Source: a candidate division KSB1 bacterium
GTDB lineage: Bacteria > Zhuqueibacterota > Zhuqueibacteria > Thermofontimicrobiales > Thermofontimicrobiaceae
DNA: 64,000 nucleotides
Reading direction: 5' to 3'
Assembly: GCA_034506395.1 (NCBI GenBank)
Contig: JAPDPQ010000029.1
Coordinates: forward strand, 1 to 64,000
Position numbers and translations under genes: made by a program. Below are positions 33,465-43,352 of the stretch, in pieces. Within the stretch, counting starts at the first letter, position 1, and each line of letters opens with the position of its first letter. The notes beneath the pieces are model-generated. The model saw nothing but the letters and a program-made list of their open reading frames with translations. It made no database searches and was not told the origin of the DNA.

Positions 33465-35330
33465 TTGAACTCGAGCAATATGATCTTCAAGCTGGAGCTG
33501 GGGAAGCATACAGCGCCAGCTACAGAAGGGGGGCAGAATGAGGATCACTATGGTTTCTATTTCCCACAACAGCCGGAAGTGCTATTGCTCCGGGGTCAGA
33601 TGTTTTTAGTGGCGGACGGCAATGGGAAAGCTGGATTGGGAGCTTTCGCCAGTAAGCTCGTTGTTCAGACCATCATCCAGGAATATTTTGAAGAGCCCTG
33701 GATTGGAACGGTCGAGGAGATGCTGACCAAATCGTTACTGAAAGCCAATCGGGTATTGATTGACGCCAACAGAGAAAATCAGACAGGTGATCGTTTGACC
33801 TGTTCGGTTACTTGCGGTGTAGTTCATCAGGAGCATTTGTATTTGGCTCATATTGGCACCTGTCAGGCCTATTTCACCAGCAATCAGTTATTCGAGATCC
33901 TCACCCAAAGTCACTCATTTAACGTGTATAAACCAGTTCAAGAGGTCTCTGCTTTAGGAGAGCAAAAGGGGAGCGTACTCGTTCGAGCATTAGGCATCGA
34001 TGAAAATCCGCAAATTGATCTGATCAAACGGCGGCTTCAAATCAATGACCAAGTGCTGATTTGCAGTGACGGAGTGGTCAAAGCGATCGAGGAGCGCGAG
34101 GTGCAGGGAATTATGTCCTCCAACCCAATTCAATCTGCTACAGAACTATTGGTGGATCGAGCGCGTCGTGGCACCCCCCCTGATGACGCCACAGCGCTAA
34201 TTGTAAAAATAAAAAGCATTCGCCGAGTCGATGCGGATGACGGTACTGGATCGCGAAGCTATGAAACGACAGAGCCCGCAGAACGCCAGATCGTCATTAA
34301 GGGCGTTCGTTACCGATCTACTTGGCAGGAGGAGCAATTGCCTCCAATTACAGAAGAAATTGCAGATGATTTTTCACAGGATCGAGATATGAGACGACCA
34401 GTCATGAAACGGAAGACCTCAAGGTTGACAGCAAAACCAGATTTTTCCTGGCGACAAATATTCAATATCCTCACCATTGTCGCCTTTGTTGTATTCGCAG
34501 TGTATTTGGCGATTAGATATCTGCCAAATTTGCTCCAACGAGATGAAGGTGAAACCACGACAACGATTACCCAAGAGGACGTCACGTTAAAACCCATAAA
34601 AGAACCGCCGAAAAGCAAGGAGAGTGAGATCAGCACCATTACAAGTCCTGATGCTGGTGAACAATTTGATGTTTCAGAGGGCGATGTGGAAAAAGCAACC
34701 ACGCAAGCCGTTGGGAGCATCCGAGTTGTTCTGATTGACGGGACTTTCAAACCTAATATCAATTGGCGAACATTGCTTGACGGGATGAAGCTGATTTCGA
34801 GCCAGGATCGGATCAGTCAAGTGAAATCAACGATCCGTTTGACAAAATCTAAAATTCTGTGGCTGAGAAATGGTGACCCTGATCGAGAACAGCTCGCCAA
34901 GCAGCGTGCAACACAATATCAACAAATTTGCATTCAATCTCTTGGTATCACTCCTGAAGTGTCTCCCCTGGACTTGACTTTGGTGCTCGGTGCGAATTTC
35001 AAATCTCCCAAATTGCTCGGAGGAACGGCGACGGAGACTGCCAGCGCCGGGCTCGATTTTTATCTCGAAATATTGAACGGCACTCCTACTCCCGGTCTGG
35101 CACGCAGAGTAAGCGATTTGCTAGATAATCGGATAATAGCTGGAAAACGTCTGGTTGTGGTGGATTATCGTAATGCCGATAAAAAGAATTATCCATCGTC
35201 TTTTATTAAATGTGCTGTCGAGCAAAATGGCTTAGCGGAAGAGTTGAAGTCATTGCTCCGTCAACCGATCACAATTAACAATAGTGGCTTGTACGACATT
35301 AAATTGGTTTTTGGTGCTGATGTCCAATAA
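33465..35330 (+). CDS. PP2C-like phosphatase fused to a membrane anchor and LytR_C domain
   Basis: A 621-residue signalling protein. Residues 1-245 are PP2C-like: 'QNEDHYGFY', 'MFLVADGNGKAGLG', 'HIGTCQAYF' (usually GDSR), 'LICSDGVVKAIEE' and 'PPDDATALIV'. One helix (about 333-352) spans the membrane, putting the phosphatase inside. Outside, after a low-complexity linker, the last 90 residues match the LytR C-terminal domain ('LEILNGTPTPGLARRVSDLL', 'VVDYRNADKKNYPSSF'). AAAGGAG favours TTG 33465; ATG 33450 is an alternative. Substrate unknown; perhaps a Ser/Thr kinase pathway linked to the cell wall. Confidence 0.78.
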   Translation: MNSSNMIFKLELGKHTAPATEGGQNEDHYGFYFPQQPEVLLLRGQMFLVADGNGKAGLGAFASKLVVQTIIQEYFEEPWIGTVEEMLTKSLLKANRVLIDANRENQTGDRLTCSVTCGVVHQEHLYLAHIGTCQAYFTSNQLFEILTQSHSFNVYKPVQEVSALGEQKGSVLVRALGIDENPQIDLIKRRLQINDQVLICSDGVVKAIEEREVQGIMSSNPIQSATELLVDRARRGTPPDDATALIVKIKSIRRVDADDGTGSRSYETTEPAERQIVIKGVRYRSTWQEEQLPPITEEIADDFSQDRDMRRPVMKRKTSRLTAKPDFSWRQIFNILTIVAFVVFAVYLAIRYLPNLLQRDEGETTTTITQEDVTLKPIKEPPKSKESEISTITSPDAGEQFDVSEGDVEKATTQAVGSIRVVLIDGTFKPNINWRTLLDGMKLISSQDRISQVKSTIRLTKSKILWLRNGDPDREQLAKQRATQYQQICIQSLGITPEVSPLDLTLVLGANFKSPKLLGGTATETASAGLDFYLEILNGTPTPGLARRVSDLLDNRIIAGKRLVVVDYRNADKKNYPSSFIKCAVEQNGLAEELKSLLRQPITINNSGLYDIKLVFGADVQ

Positions 35331-35453
35331 ACATAATTTCGGATCGGCTTTGAGATCACGCTAAGACATTCAGCGCTTTTTTAAAATTTCAAAATCAAAA
35401 AGACATGAGAAACAAAGTCATCTGATTGAAAGATCCTTGAAGGAGATGCTGAA

Positions 35454-36704
35454 TTGATCAAAATAAACTGGCTCGGATCGCTGATTGTGATGTGCTGCAT
35501 TGTTGGCTGCGATACTCCAAATACTTCCCCGCTCAAACTTGGCATCGATGTATTGATGGAGAGCAAACTGGATCTCATCAAAGGTAAACGCGTCGGAGTC
35601 ATTACCAATCAGACCGGGGTCAATTCACAGGGACAGCATGTGATCGACCTGTTATTTAATGCGCCGGATGTTCAATTGGCCGCTATTTTTGCCCCAGAAC
35701 ATGGCATTCGTGGCGATGTCGAAGGTGGTTATCAGATCGATGATCAGAAAGATCCAAAAACTGGCGTTCCAATTTTGAGTCTCTACGGGGCTACCAAGAA
35801 ACCGACTCCAGAGATGCTTCGAAACATCGATATGCTGATATTTGACATCCAGGACGTAGGTGCGCGATTTTATACCTTTATTTCCACTATGTCGTTGTGC
35901 ATGGAAGCAGCGGCCGAGCAAAACATTGAATTCATGGTATTAGATCGGCCTAATCCCATCACTGGAATCATCGTTGAAGGACCAGTTTTGGATTTAGCCT
36001 ATCAATCATTTGTCGGCATTCACCCCATTGCCCTGCGCCATGGAATGACCATTGGAGAACTGGCGCTGCTGTTCAATGGCGAGGGATGGCTGGCCAACGG
36101 GGTTAGGGCGAAGCTTTCCGTGGTCCCGATGGAAAATTGGAAACGAGACCGATGGTATGGGGAGCTGAATTTACGCTGGATAAAACCGTCGCCTAACATG
36201 CCGTCGCCTACGACTGCATTGCTGTATCCTGGTATGGGATTATTGGAGAGCTGTAATATTTCTGAGGGTCGTGGGACAACTAGGCCATTCGAACAGATCG
36301 GTGCACCGTGGCTTGATCACATAACGGTTGCCAGGCAACTCTCAGCCGCTCAGATTCGAGGTATTGCCATAGACACCGTCTCGTTTATTCCAGTCGATAT
36401 GCCAGGCATGGCGATGAATCCCAAATATGAAGGCCAGCAGTGCAAAGGCTTGTCCTTCACTGTGACATCTCCACATCAATTTGAGGCTGTGACGATGGCA
36501 GTCCATTTAATTTCTATTGTAAAAAAGTTGCATCCCGATCGATTCCAGTGGAATTCCACTCGCGCTCCACTGCTCATGTTTGGAGATGCATCTGTCGTCG
36601 CTGCCATTGATCAGGGAAAAGATCCAGATGAGATTGTTCAATTGTGGCAGGGGAAGCTGAATGAGTTCCGAGATCTCCGTGCCAAATATCTGCTCTACGA
36701 ATAG
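35454..36704 (+). CDS. namZ: NamZ-type exo-beta-N-acetylmuramidase lipoprotein (DUF1343)
   Basis: A 416-residue lipoprotein of the DUF1343 family, shown in relatives to be an exo-muramidase acting on peptidoglycan fragments. The N-terminal 'LIVMCCIVGC' gives a lipobox with Cys19. The core has 'GKRVGVITNQTGV', 'AAIFAPEHGIRGDVEGG', 'DIQDVGARFYTFISTM' and 'VLDRPNPI', all typical. TTG 35454 has AAGGAG nine bases upstream. It overlaps the methyltransferase gene that follows. Location next to a PP2C-LytR_C protein hints at cell-wall turnover and sensing. Confidence 0.88.
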   Translation: MIKINWLGSLIVMCCIVGCDTPNTSPLKLGIDVLMESKLDLIKGKRVGVITNQTGVNSQGQHVIDLLFNAPDVQLAAIFAPEHGIRGDVEGGYQIDDQKDPKTGVPILSLYGATKKPTPEMLRNIDMLIFDIQDVGARFYTFISTMSLCMEAAAEQNIEFMVLDRPNPITGIIVEGPVLDLAYQSFVGIHPIALRHGMTIGELALLFNGEGWLANGVRAKLSVVPMENWKRDRWYGELNLRWIKPSPNMPSPTTALLYPGMGLLESCNISEGRGTTRPFEQIGAPWLDHITVARQLSAAQIRGIAIDTVSFIPVDMPGMAMNPKYEGQQCKGLSFTVTSPHQFEAVTMAVHLISIVKKLHPDRFQWNSTRAPLLMFGDASVVAAIDQGKDPDEIVQLWQGKLNEFRDLRAKYLLYE

Positions 36705-37287
36705 CCTTCGATGGTCCACGATGGCGAGATGCTATGAGCGCTTTCGGGCTGTTTTTCCATTATGTCTGATTCTAAACGCTGAAAACCGCCAGCTTCAAAG
36801 TTTGATAGAATCAATCGAACTGTCAGACAAAACCGTCATCGATCTTGGCACAGGTACAGGAAATGCGCTTCAATTTTGCGAGCATGCCCTATTATCAATT
36901 GGTATCGATGCGAATCGGACCATGCTCGATTTTGCGCGACGAAAAAGGTCAAAGTCAGATTTCATTCAGGCAGATGTGCGATTCCTGCCGTTGAAAGATG
37001 GTTCAGTGGACCTGGTCGTGGCTGTGGGAATTAGCGAATATCTGAGCGATTTGAATCCTTTGTTCAAAGAAATGGTTCGAATCTTATCGAAGTCGGGATA
37101 TTGCATTTTCACTTTTTCCCCCACTGGAATCATGACGAATTTGCGCGCGCTATTCGGTCACAAGATCTATCCCCGAAATCTTGATGAAATCGAAAAGCTA
37201 GCATTATTTTGGCAACTTAAAAGCATAAAGCGGGGGAACACATGGATGCAAAGACAGATTTTATTTCAAAAGATTGCCCCAGCATGA
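36661..37287 (+). CDS. Class I SAM-dependent methyltransferase
   Basis: A 208-residue protein with the Rossmann-type SAM site 'TVIDLGTGTGNALQF', the acidic loop 'SIGIDANRTML', 'DFIQADVRFLPLKDGSVDLVVAV' and 'EMVRILSKSGYCIFTFSP' (motif order I to post-III). Substrate is unknown; the closest general type is the UbiE/MenG-like or small-molecule group. ATG 36661 follows AGGGGAAG and overlaps the previous gene by 44 bases; ATG 36721 is an alternative. Translational coupling to namZ is likely. Confidence 0.8.
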   Translation: MSSEISVPNICSTNSLRWSTMARCYERFRAVFPLCLILNAENRQLQSLIESIELSDKTVIDLGTGTGNALQFCEHALLSIGIDANRTMLDFARRKRSKSDFIQADVRFLPLKDGSVDLVVAVGISEYLSDLNPLFKEMVRILSKSGYCIFTFSPTGIMTNLRALFGHKIYPRNLDEIEKLALFWQLKSIKRGNTWMQRQILFQKIAPA

Positions 37288-37589
37288 TCGATTGATTGAA
37301 TGCAACAAGTTGGGAAGGGCCGATTTCAAGCGATCGATTCTACCCTTCAGGGTGATGAAAACAAATTTTCGAGAATGACGCAGAATCGTCTCGCAGAATA
37401 GATGATTTATTGGTGATATCTAACTAAACGCATCCTTAGGACTTGGAATTCAGTGATTCTCAAATTCAAATAGAGACAAGCTACCCTGCTACAACAACTG
37501 ATTCAATTGCTTTGAGACGGTGCTGCGATGCGATAAAAAGTCGCATCGTCATCCATTCTAGAAGATTCCAATGAAGTGCGGGGACCAAT
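37288..37589. other. 302-base gap, nothing recognised
   Basis: Intergenic sequence between the methyltransferase and TPR genes, without a clear terminator or repeat. Confidence 0.45.
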
Positions 37590-39065
37590 ATGACATTGAA
37601 GTCCACATCGGCACGATCAACTGCTCCGCTGCTATTTTCCGATTCTTTACGAAAGCACCAACAGCTAACCGAGCGGCGGCCTAAATCCAGCTTAGAGCGT
37701 CTCATCTATAACTCCGAAAACATCTCAAAACTGTTAACCACGCGGAAAGAACTCATGAACTTAAGGTTCGATGAGCTTTCGCTGTTGCACGATATTCGCG
37801 ATATGGTGGAAGCCGATCCCCATCGGTTTGAAAACATTCAGAACCCTGCCGAATTTCGACGGGAGATCCGCGCGAAAATCTTACCGCACTATATTACTCC
37901 CGAATTCATCCGACTTACCCAGGAGAAACTCTTAAATGAACTCTTGCGCACTTCGCGTGCTGGAGCGGACCAAGATGCATTGATGACCGCCTTAGTTTTT
38001 TTGCAGTCGCATACGGACCTCGATTTGCCGTTGGAGGACAATCCATTATGGGAAATTGTTTTTAATCTTTCGATCAAAGACGGCCTTAAATTTATTGACG
38101 TCCTCACCGTTCTGATGGAAGGACTTGATGATCTGAAAATCTCCAACCCAGATCTGCTCACGAGGCCGCCGATCATATTACAGAAGACGCGCCAGATTTG
38201 TCAATGGCCGATTTTTTGGAAGCTATTGATCAATCATCAAGAGATTTCTCCCTATGAAGGGATAATATCCGCGATCCTGAGAGGGGATGTGGTAATCGAG
38301 ATTTATTTTGATGAGGTAGTCCATCTGCCGTATTTTCTGTATCAATTATTCAAACCCAATTTAAATAGCGTGGATTTCTTGTCCGAGGCGATATCGGACA
38401 CTGACAAAGAGCGTCAAGCGGGCGAACTGTTTCAGGCCATTTTGAAGAGTATCGAGAAAGACCTTCCTTACATTTTGCCCAGCCTGATTAAGCGAATTCG
38501 ACAGATCATCAAAACGACCAAGACCGCGGAAATCAAAGAGGAGCTGGAGCGATCTATCCATGCGCTAAGATCGCCGCAAGAACAATTATCGAGTAATATC
38601 TTTTTAATTGCCCTTATCGCTGCTAAGGTGAGCATGAAGCAATATTGGGAGAATCAGCGTGACCAATTTTTTTTCATGACGATTTTAAAAGACCCGTTAG
38701 AATCCAAAAACTATTTCGACTATGGGCAGATATTACTTAAGCAGAAGCACTACGACAATGCTTATCAGCTTTTTCAATCTGCCGCTGAGATCGATCCTCA
38801 TGGCTTCTGGGGATACTGGGGACTGGCAATTTGGTATGATCGGATGAAAGATTTTGCTAATGCCGAGCAAAATTATGAGAAAGGGTTGAAAATCGCTCAG
38901 CAACTGGAAGTGCGGCACCCCAATCGCTATCGTCGTGAATTGTTTTTGATCGAAGAAGACCTTAAACGGCTAAAGCAGAAAAAACTCAAACTGCACGTGT
39001 CTTTGCAGCCACAAATTGACCTGTTTTCTGGCATTGCTCCTCAGGTATCACAGACGAAAGCGTGA
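37590..39065 (+). CDS. TPR-containing protein of unknown function
   Basis: A 491-residue, largely helical cytoplasmic protein with no signal peptide or membrane helix. Only the C-terminal part is recognisable: a tetratricopeptide pair around 385-450 ('YFDYGQILLKQKHYDNAYQLFQSAAEIDP', 'YWGLAIWYDRMKDFANAEQNYEKGLKI' in part). The first 380 residues match nothing I know. TPRs usually mediate protein contacts. It stands between the methyltransferase and a large secreted protein, with no clear operon. Confidence 0.7.
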   Translation: MTLKSTSARSTAPLLFSDSLRKHQQLTERRPKSSLERLIYNSENISKLLTTRKELMNLRFDELSLLHDIRDMVEADPHRFENIQNPAEFRREIRAKILPHYITPEFIRLTQEKLLNELLRTSRAGADQDALMTALVFLQSHTDLDLPLEDNPLWEIVFNLSIKDGLKFIDVLTVLMEGLDDLKISNPDLLTRPPIILQKTRQICQWPIFWKLLINHQEISPYEGIISAILRGDVVIEIYFDEVVHLPYFLYQLFKPNLNSVDFLSEAISDTDKERQAGELFQAILKSIEKDLPYILPSLIKRIRQIIKTTKTAEIKEELERSIHALRSPQEQLSSNIFLIALIAAKVSMKQYWENQRDQFFFMTILKDPLESKNYFDYGQILLKQKHYDNAYQLFQSAAEIDPHGFWGYWGLAIWYDRMKDFANAEQNYEKGLKIAQQLEVRHPNRYRRELFLIEEDLKRLKQKKLKLHVSLQPQIDLFSGIAPQVSQTKA

Positions 39066-39421
39066 TGCCTAAATTTGCTGCAAGTTAATGAGATTCTATC
39101 GTGAAATTAGCTGATGAAACTTTGGTAAAAATAATTCATAATGCAAAGATCATTTCCTTTGCTCCTCCATCTTAGGGGATTGGATCGAGTGAACAAGCCA
39201 TTTTGGCTGCAAGCTGCTACAAAAGCTGATGGATCAATCACGACGAGCAACAATTTCGATACTAACAAAAAAAATTATTGATATTTTGGAAATGAATGAT
39301 TAATTTCAGTAAAGAAATTTTAACAGCGATACTCTAACGAATGTCATATTGTCAAGCTGCTATCGCAAGTGGCCGCTTCTAATTCTGCAATCCATTTATT
39401 AAACCAAGAAGAGGTGAATTT
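39066..39421. other. 356-base gap before the YCF48-repeat gene
   Basis: AT-rich; likely promoter region. AAGAAGAGGTG lies just before ATG 39422. Nothing else recognised. Confidence 0.45.
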
Positions 39422-41854
39422 ATGAACAAATATGCGATCACGCTGTTGCTCATTATGGTGGCAGGGACCGCGGTGACTGGCCAGGAGTACTGGTTTTGGC
39501 AGAATCCTTTGCCACAGGGCAATGCACTGAATGATGTCTGGATCCTCAATGCGAATGTATTTGTGGCTGTGGGGGGGGTTGGCACTGTCATCAGGACTAC
39601 CAATGGAGGGGCAAGCTGGGATGTTGCGCATAACGTTGCAGGGCTAACAAGGGATCTCAATGCGATTTATTTCATCAACCAGAACGTGGGTTGGACAGCC
39701 GGTGTCGAGGGCAAGGTGCTAAAAACTACCAATGGTGGATTATCCTGGAGTTTGATTGCAACGCTCACAGAGGTTGATTTTCGTGGGCTATTTTTTCACA
39801 ATAGTCAAGATGGCTGGGCGGTTGGAGTCAAGGAGAATAAAGGAGTGTTGCTATCCACATGGGATGGGGGCATCAACTGGAAGATAGAGGATAACACCAA
39901 TGCAACCATTCTAAATTGGATTACCTTTGTAAATTCTAACATTGGTTGGGCTGTTGGGAGTAGCAGCAATCCATCCAGTGATATCATTTTGCGCACTTTG
40001 GATGGCGGTAAGACCTGGACAAGTAGCTCCTCTGGCGTTACATCAGAGATCTATCGCATGTACTTTGTCGATAATCTACATGGCTGGGCTGTCGGCAAAG
40101 GATTATCTTCTTCCAGTGCGATTATCATGACCAACGATGGGGGGGAGACATGGACGTTGCAACAGAATCCATTGTCTAACAAATTTCTGTGGGCAGTAGC
40201 TTTTCGAGATCAGAACCTCGGATGGATTGTTGGCGAAGGCGGCTCGATGTTGAAAACGGTGAACGGCGGCAGCACCTGGAACGAGGTAACCAATCAAGCA
40301 CGACGCAATCTCAAAGCCGTTGATTTCGGAGATCAGAATTTTGTGATGGCCGTAGGAAATGCCGGGATCATTCTAAAATCTTTGGATGATGGAACTGTTT
40401 GGCAAGAAGTGAGTAGTGGGACAACAACTTGGCATTTTTACGGTGTCGACTTTACCGGTCCAGACATCGGTTGGATCGTTGGCCCGAATAAGACGATCCT
40501 AAAAAGTGTGAACGGGGGAGAGACATGGAAGCCGCAGGCATCATCGGCGCCGCAGAACCTGTTGGACGTGTTCATGATCAATGATCAGCTTGGATGGACG
40601 GTTGGCGAGTGGGGCGTCATTTTGAAAACAACCACTGGTGGGGAGAATGAGGATTGGGTTGAACAAGTTTCCGGAACCAACTATTTTCTCCATAGTTGCT
40701 ACTTCTTAAATGATCAAGAGGGCTGGGTTTGTGGAGGGCCAGTATCCGCCGATACATCCATCATTCTTCACACCAATGATGGGGGAGATCATTGGATACG
40801 ACAGCCTTGCTCGGCAAATGCCTCACTTCGAGCAATTTTCTTCTTAGATAGCAAGCATGGCTGGGTGGTCGGTGAAAACGGCAACGTCGCCCGAACCAAT
40901 GATGGCGGTACTTCCTGGGTACCAGTGGCTACAGGCCGAACGGAGGACTTTTATTCATTGTATTTCCTCAGCGATAATGTCGGTTGGATAGGCGGTCGTT
41001 CGATCCTGTTTACCAATGATGGCGGAAAGACATGGGAGGAACAAATCGGATTTTCCAGCATCGATCAGGTTCGCGCGCTTCGGTTCATTACCCCTTTGAT
41101 CGGATGGGCAGTCATTCAGGGCAGCGCTGGCGCCCTTTATAAGACCATGGATGGTGGGCTCAGTTGGTTCAAGCTGAATATTGGAACTGAAAATAACCTG
41201 TATGATATCGATGTCGTGAATGATCAAATGGCTTGGGTAGTGGGAACCTACAGCACAATCTTGAAAACTTCTAATGTCGTTGTACCAATTCAATTGGCAA
41301 ATTTCACTGCCAGTTGGATCAATGGGCAGGTCGAATTGGATTGGTCCACTGCTTCTGAAGTGAATAGTTATGGTTTCGAGATCCAGCGCCAATTCAATTC
41401 CCATACCAATTGGACCAAAATCGGGTTCCTGAAAGCCCAAGGGACAAGCTCAGAAGTCCACCACTATTCATTTATCGATCAGCCTCAGGTGGGAGGAAAA
41501 TATCGCTATCGGTTGAAGCAGCTCGACTTGGATGGCAAATTCAGTTTCTCGTCAATCCGTGAGGTAATCGTGCCCGCTAAATTTGCGCTCTACCAGAATA
41601 GCCCCAATCCTTTTAACCCAGAGACTGAAATTAGCTATCAGATACCTTATAATCAGCAGGTAACGCTCGAAATTTATAATATGATGGGCCAACGAGTTGT
41701 CACCCTGGTTGATTACCGCCAAGAAGAGGGCTATCATAAAGTGATCTGGAATGGCAGAGATGAGTCCGGGCGAATAGTTGGTTCGGGCGTTTATTTTTAT
41801 CGGCTCAAAACGGAGAATTTTGAGGCAACTCGGAAGTTGGTGTTCTTGAGATAA
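39422..41854 (+). CDS. Secreted YCF48/BNR-repeat protein with T9SS sorting domain
   Basis: An 810-residue exported protein. After the signal peptide (about 1-20) come about fourteen repeats of 40-50 residues with the core 'GWAVG...ILKTxNGGxTW', the YCF48-like propeller unit; examples are 'GWIVGEGGSMLKTVNGGSTW' and 'GWVVGENGNVARTNDGGTSW'. Residues about 620-720 form a beta-sandwich ('VELDWSTASEVNSYGFEIQR'). The end is a type IX sorting domain starting 'LYQNSPNPFNPETEISYQIP' and ending 'RKLVFLR'. Surface-attached propellers of this kind bind or process unknown ligands. Confidence 0.88.
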   Translation: MNKYAITLLLIMVAGTAVTGQEYWFWQNPLPQGNALNDVWILNANVFVAVGGVGTVIRTTNGGASWDVAHNVAGLTRDLNAIYFINQNVGWTAGVEGKVLKTTNGGLSWSLIATLTEVDFRGLFFHNSQDGWAVGVKENKGVLLSTWDGGINWKIEDNTNATILNWITFVNSNIGWAVGSSSNPSSDIILRTLDGGKTWTSSSSGVTSEIYRMYFVDNLHGWAVGKGLSSSSAIIMTNDGGETWTLQQNPLSNKFLWAVAFRDQNLGWIVGEGGSMLKTVNGGSTWNEVTNQARRNLKAVDFGDQNFVMAVGNAGIILKSLDDGTVWQEVSSGTTTWHFYGVDFTGPDIGWIVGPNKTILKSVNGGETWKPQASSAPQNLLDVFMINDQLGWTVGEWGVILKTTTGGENEDWVEQVSGTNYFLHSCYFLNDQEGWVCGGPVSADTSIILHTNDGGDHWIRQPCSANASLRAIFFLDSKHGWVVGENGNVARTNDGGTSWVPVATGRTEDFYSLYFLSDNVGWIGGRSILFTNDGGKTWEEQIGFSSIDQVRALRFITPLIGWAVIQGSAGALYKTMDGGLSWFKLNIGTENNLYDIDVVNDQMAWVVGTYSTILKTSNVVVPIQLANFTASWINGQVELDWSTASEVNSYGFEIQRQFNSHTNWTKIGFLKAQGTSSEVHHYSFIDQPQVGGKYRYRLKQLDLDGKFSFSSIREVIVPAKFALYQNSPNPFNPETEISYQIPYNQQVTLEIYNMMGQRVVTLVDYRQEEGYHKVIWNGRDESGRIVGSGVYFYRLKTENFEATRKLVFLR

Positions 41855-41927
41855 AAGTGCAAAAGTGCTAATCAACAAATTCATGCGATTGCGACGCATC
41901 CGCATATCAAAGAATTGAGATCAAAGA

Positions 41928-41990
41928 ACGACCCAACTGATGATTCAAAAAAATAGATCGAGATTCAGATCATTCATCAGTTGGGTTGTT
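41928..41990. terminator. Long hairpin (AACCCAACTGATGA type)
   Basis: ACGACCCAACTGATGA (41928-41943) pairs with TCATCAGTTGGGTTGT (41974-41989). It is related to the CCAACGGA palindrome at 10705 and could end transcription of the secreted protein gene. The rest of the 557-base gap to 42411 is AT-rich and holds the fur/perR promoter at its end. Confidence 0.55.
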
Positions 41991-42339
41991 GTCTATCCTC
42001 TGATATAATTTTTCCGATAATCTCATTGCGGTCACCAAGAATTCGGTTCGGTGCTGTTTTTATCGATATCGATGAAATGAATTCGGAGTGAAAACAACGT
42101 TATTGAATAATTTGGGATTCTGAATCGTCAATGAGCAACGACAAATTTCATCATTCGTTACCAACCAAACCCAAAAAATGCATCGTCTCGACTCGCTTGC
42201 GGTCTCCTGCAAAGATTCAATTTGTGCAATTTTGTAGAGCAATAGATGAAAACGAATGAATCCATAATTGAAGCAAAATATCATTGCAGCTATTGCTCTA
42301 AACTACCGACCATTAATTTCTCACATTAAAAAAAACTAC

Positions 42340-42376
42340 TTGACTTTGTAATAATTTTAAATTATATTGATTATAA
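42340..42376 (+). promoter_or_regulatory. Promoter with overlapping PerR box
   Basis: TTGACT (42340-42345), 17-base spacer, TATATT (42363-42368). Overlapping the -10 is TTATATTGATTATAA (42362-42376), which agrees with the PerR box TTATAATNATTATAA at every defined position but one. It is 36 bases before the regulator's start codon, so binding would shut off its own operon. Confidence 0.75.
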
Positions 42377-42411
42377 ATTGAAACTAATTGTTAACTCGAC
42401 CAAGAAACAAA

Positions 42412-42852
42412 ATGGAAAAATATAAGCAGATCCTCTCAGAGAATGGGATCAAACCGACCTACCAGCGCATTAAGATCTTAGAATATCTGGATAAAAATCA
42501 CACTCATCCTACGGTCGATATGATCTACGCGGCGCTTTATAAGAAGGTCCCGACTTTGTCAAAGACCACGGTATATAATACGTTAGATGTGCTTCGTCAA
42601 CATGGTTTGGTTGATTTGCTTACTATTACAGAAACGGAAGTGCGATATGAATATATTTTGCAGCCGCACCATCATTTTTATTGTAGACAATGTGGAAAAA
42701 TCATCGATCTTGATGTGACGTGCATTTATCAAGAGGAAATGTGCGTAGCCGGGCATAAAATTGAGACCATCCATGGCTATTTCAAGGGAATTTGCAGCGA
42801 TTGCTTGATGAAAAATGAATCAGCGAATGAATTGGCAAGGAGTGAGTCATGA
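42412..42852 (+). CDS. perR: Fur-family peroxide/iron regulator (PerR-like)
   Basis: A 146-residue metal-dependent repressor. The winged helix ('GIKPTYQRIKILEYL', 'LSKTTVYNTLDVLRQHGLV') is followed by the metal domain. The structural zinc cysteines are 'CRQC' and 'CSDC'. Compared with B. subtilis PerR, the regulatory ligands His37, His91, His93 and Asp104 are conserved, while Asp85 is Glu ('RYE'), as in Fur. Its promoter carries a PerR-type box and its operon includes a rubrerythrin, which favours PerR. ATG 42412 has no strong ribosome binding site. Confidence 0.82.
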   Translation: MEKYKQILSENGIKPTYQRIKILEYLDKNHTHPTVDMIYAALYKKVPTLSKTTVYNTLDVLRQHGLVDLLTITETEVRYEYILQPHHHFYCRQCGKIIDLDVTCIYQEEMCVAGHKIETIHGYFKGICSDCLMKNESANELARSES

Positions 42853-43352
42853 AAGAGCAGCCAGTTATAGATGTGATTAAAGGCGCAATTTTGTTGGAGC
42901 GCAAGGGAAAAGCGTTTTATGAGGTGACTGCCAAAAACACGCAAAGCGATGCTGTGCGAGAGATATTTGAGACGATGGCGGCAGAGGAGCAAAAGCACAT
43001 AGAAATTTTGTCGCGGCATTATGAACATTTGATCCGAGATGGCAAGCTCAGCAGCGAAGATTATGACAGCACCCATGGTTGGGTTAACGCTGAAGTGTTG
43101 ACGAAAAAGGTGCGCGACCAGATCTCGGCTGCAAGCTACGAAGCAGCCGCGATTACTGCTGCCATGGCAATGGAGGAGAATGCGGTCAATTTCTACTCGC
43201 AGCGCGCGCAGACTACAAATCAGCCTCTCGAGAAAGAGCTTTTCGATTGGCTATCCAATTGGGAGAAAACCCATTTGCAATTTTTGAGCGCTCTTGATAA
43301 TGAACTAAAACAAAGCGTTTGGTATGATAATCGATTTTGGCCGATGGCTTAA
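42849..43352 (+). CDS. Rubrerythrin-like ferritin-fold protein (fourth)
   Basis: A 167-residue di-iron four-helix protein: 'AILLERKGKAFYEVTA' with 'MAAEEQKHIEILSRHYEH', then 'AMAMEENAVNFYSQRA' with 'LSNWEKTHLQFLSALD'. The tail 'SVWYDNRFWPMA' recalls the aromatic tails of the trio at 20.5-22.7 kb. It overlaps the regulator's stop by four bases (ATGA), with AAGGAGTGAGTC as start signal, so the two are one operon under the PerR-box promoter. No rubredoxin domain. Confidence 0.88.
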   Translation: MKEQPVIDVIKGAILLERKGKAFYEVTAKNTQSDAVREIFETMAAEEQKHIEILSRHYEHLIRDGKLSSEDYDSTHGWVNAEVLTKKVRDQISAASYEAAAITAAMAMEENAVNFYSQRAQTTNQPLEKELFDWLSNWEKTHLQFLSALDNELKQSVWYDNRFWPMA

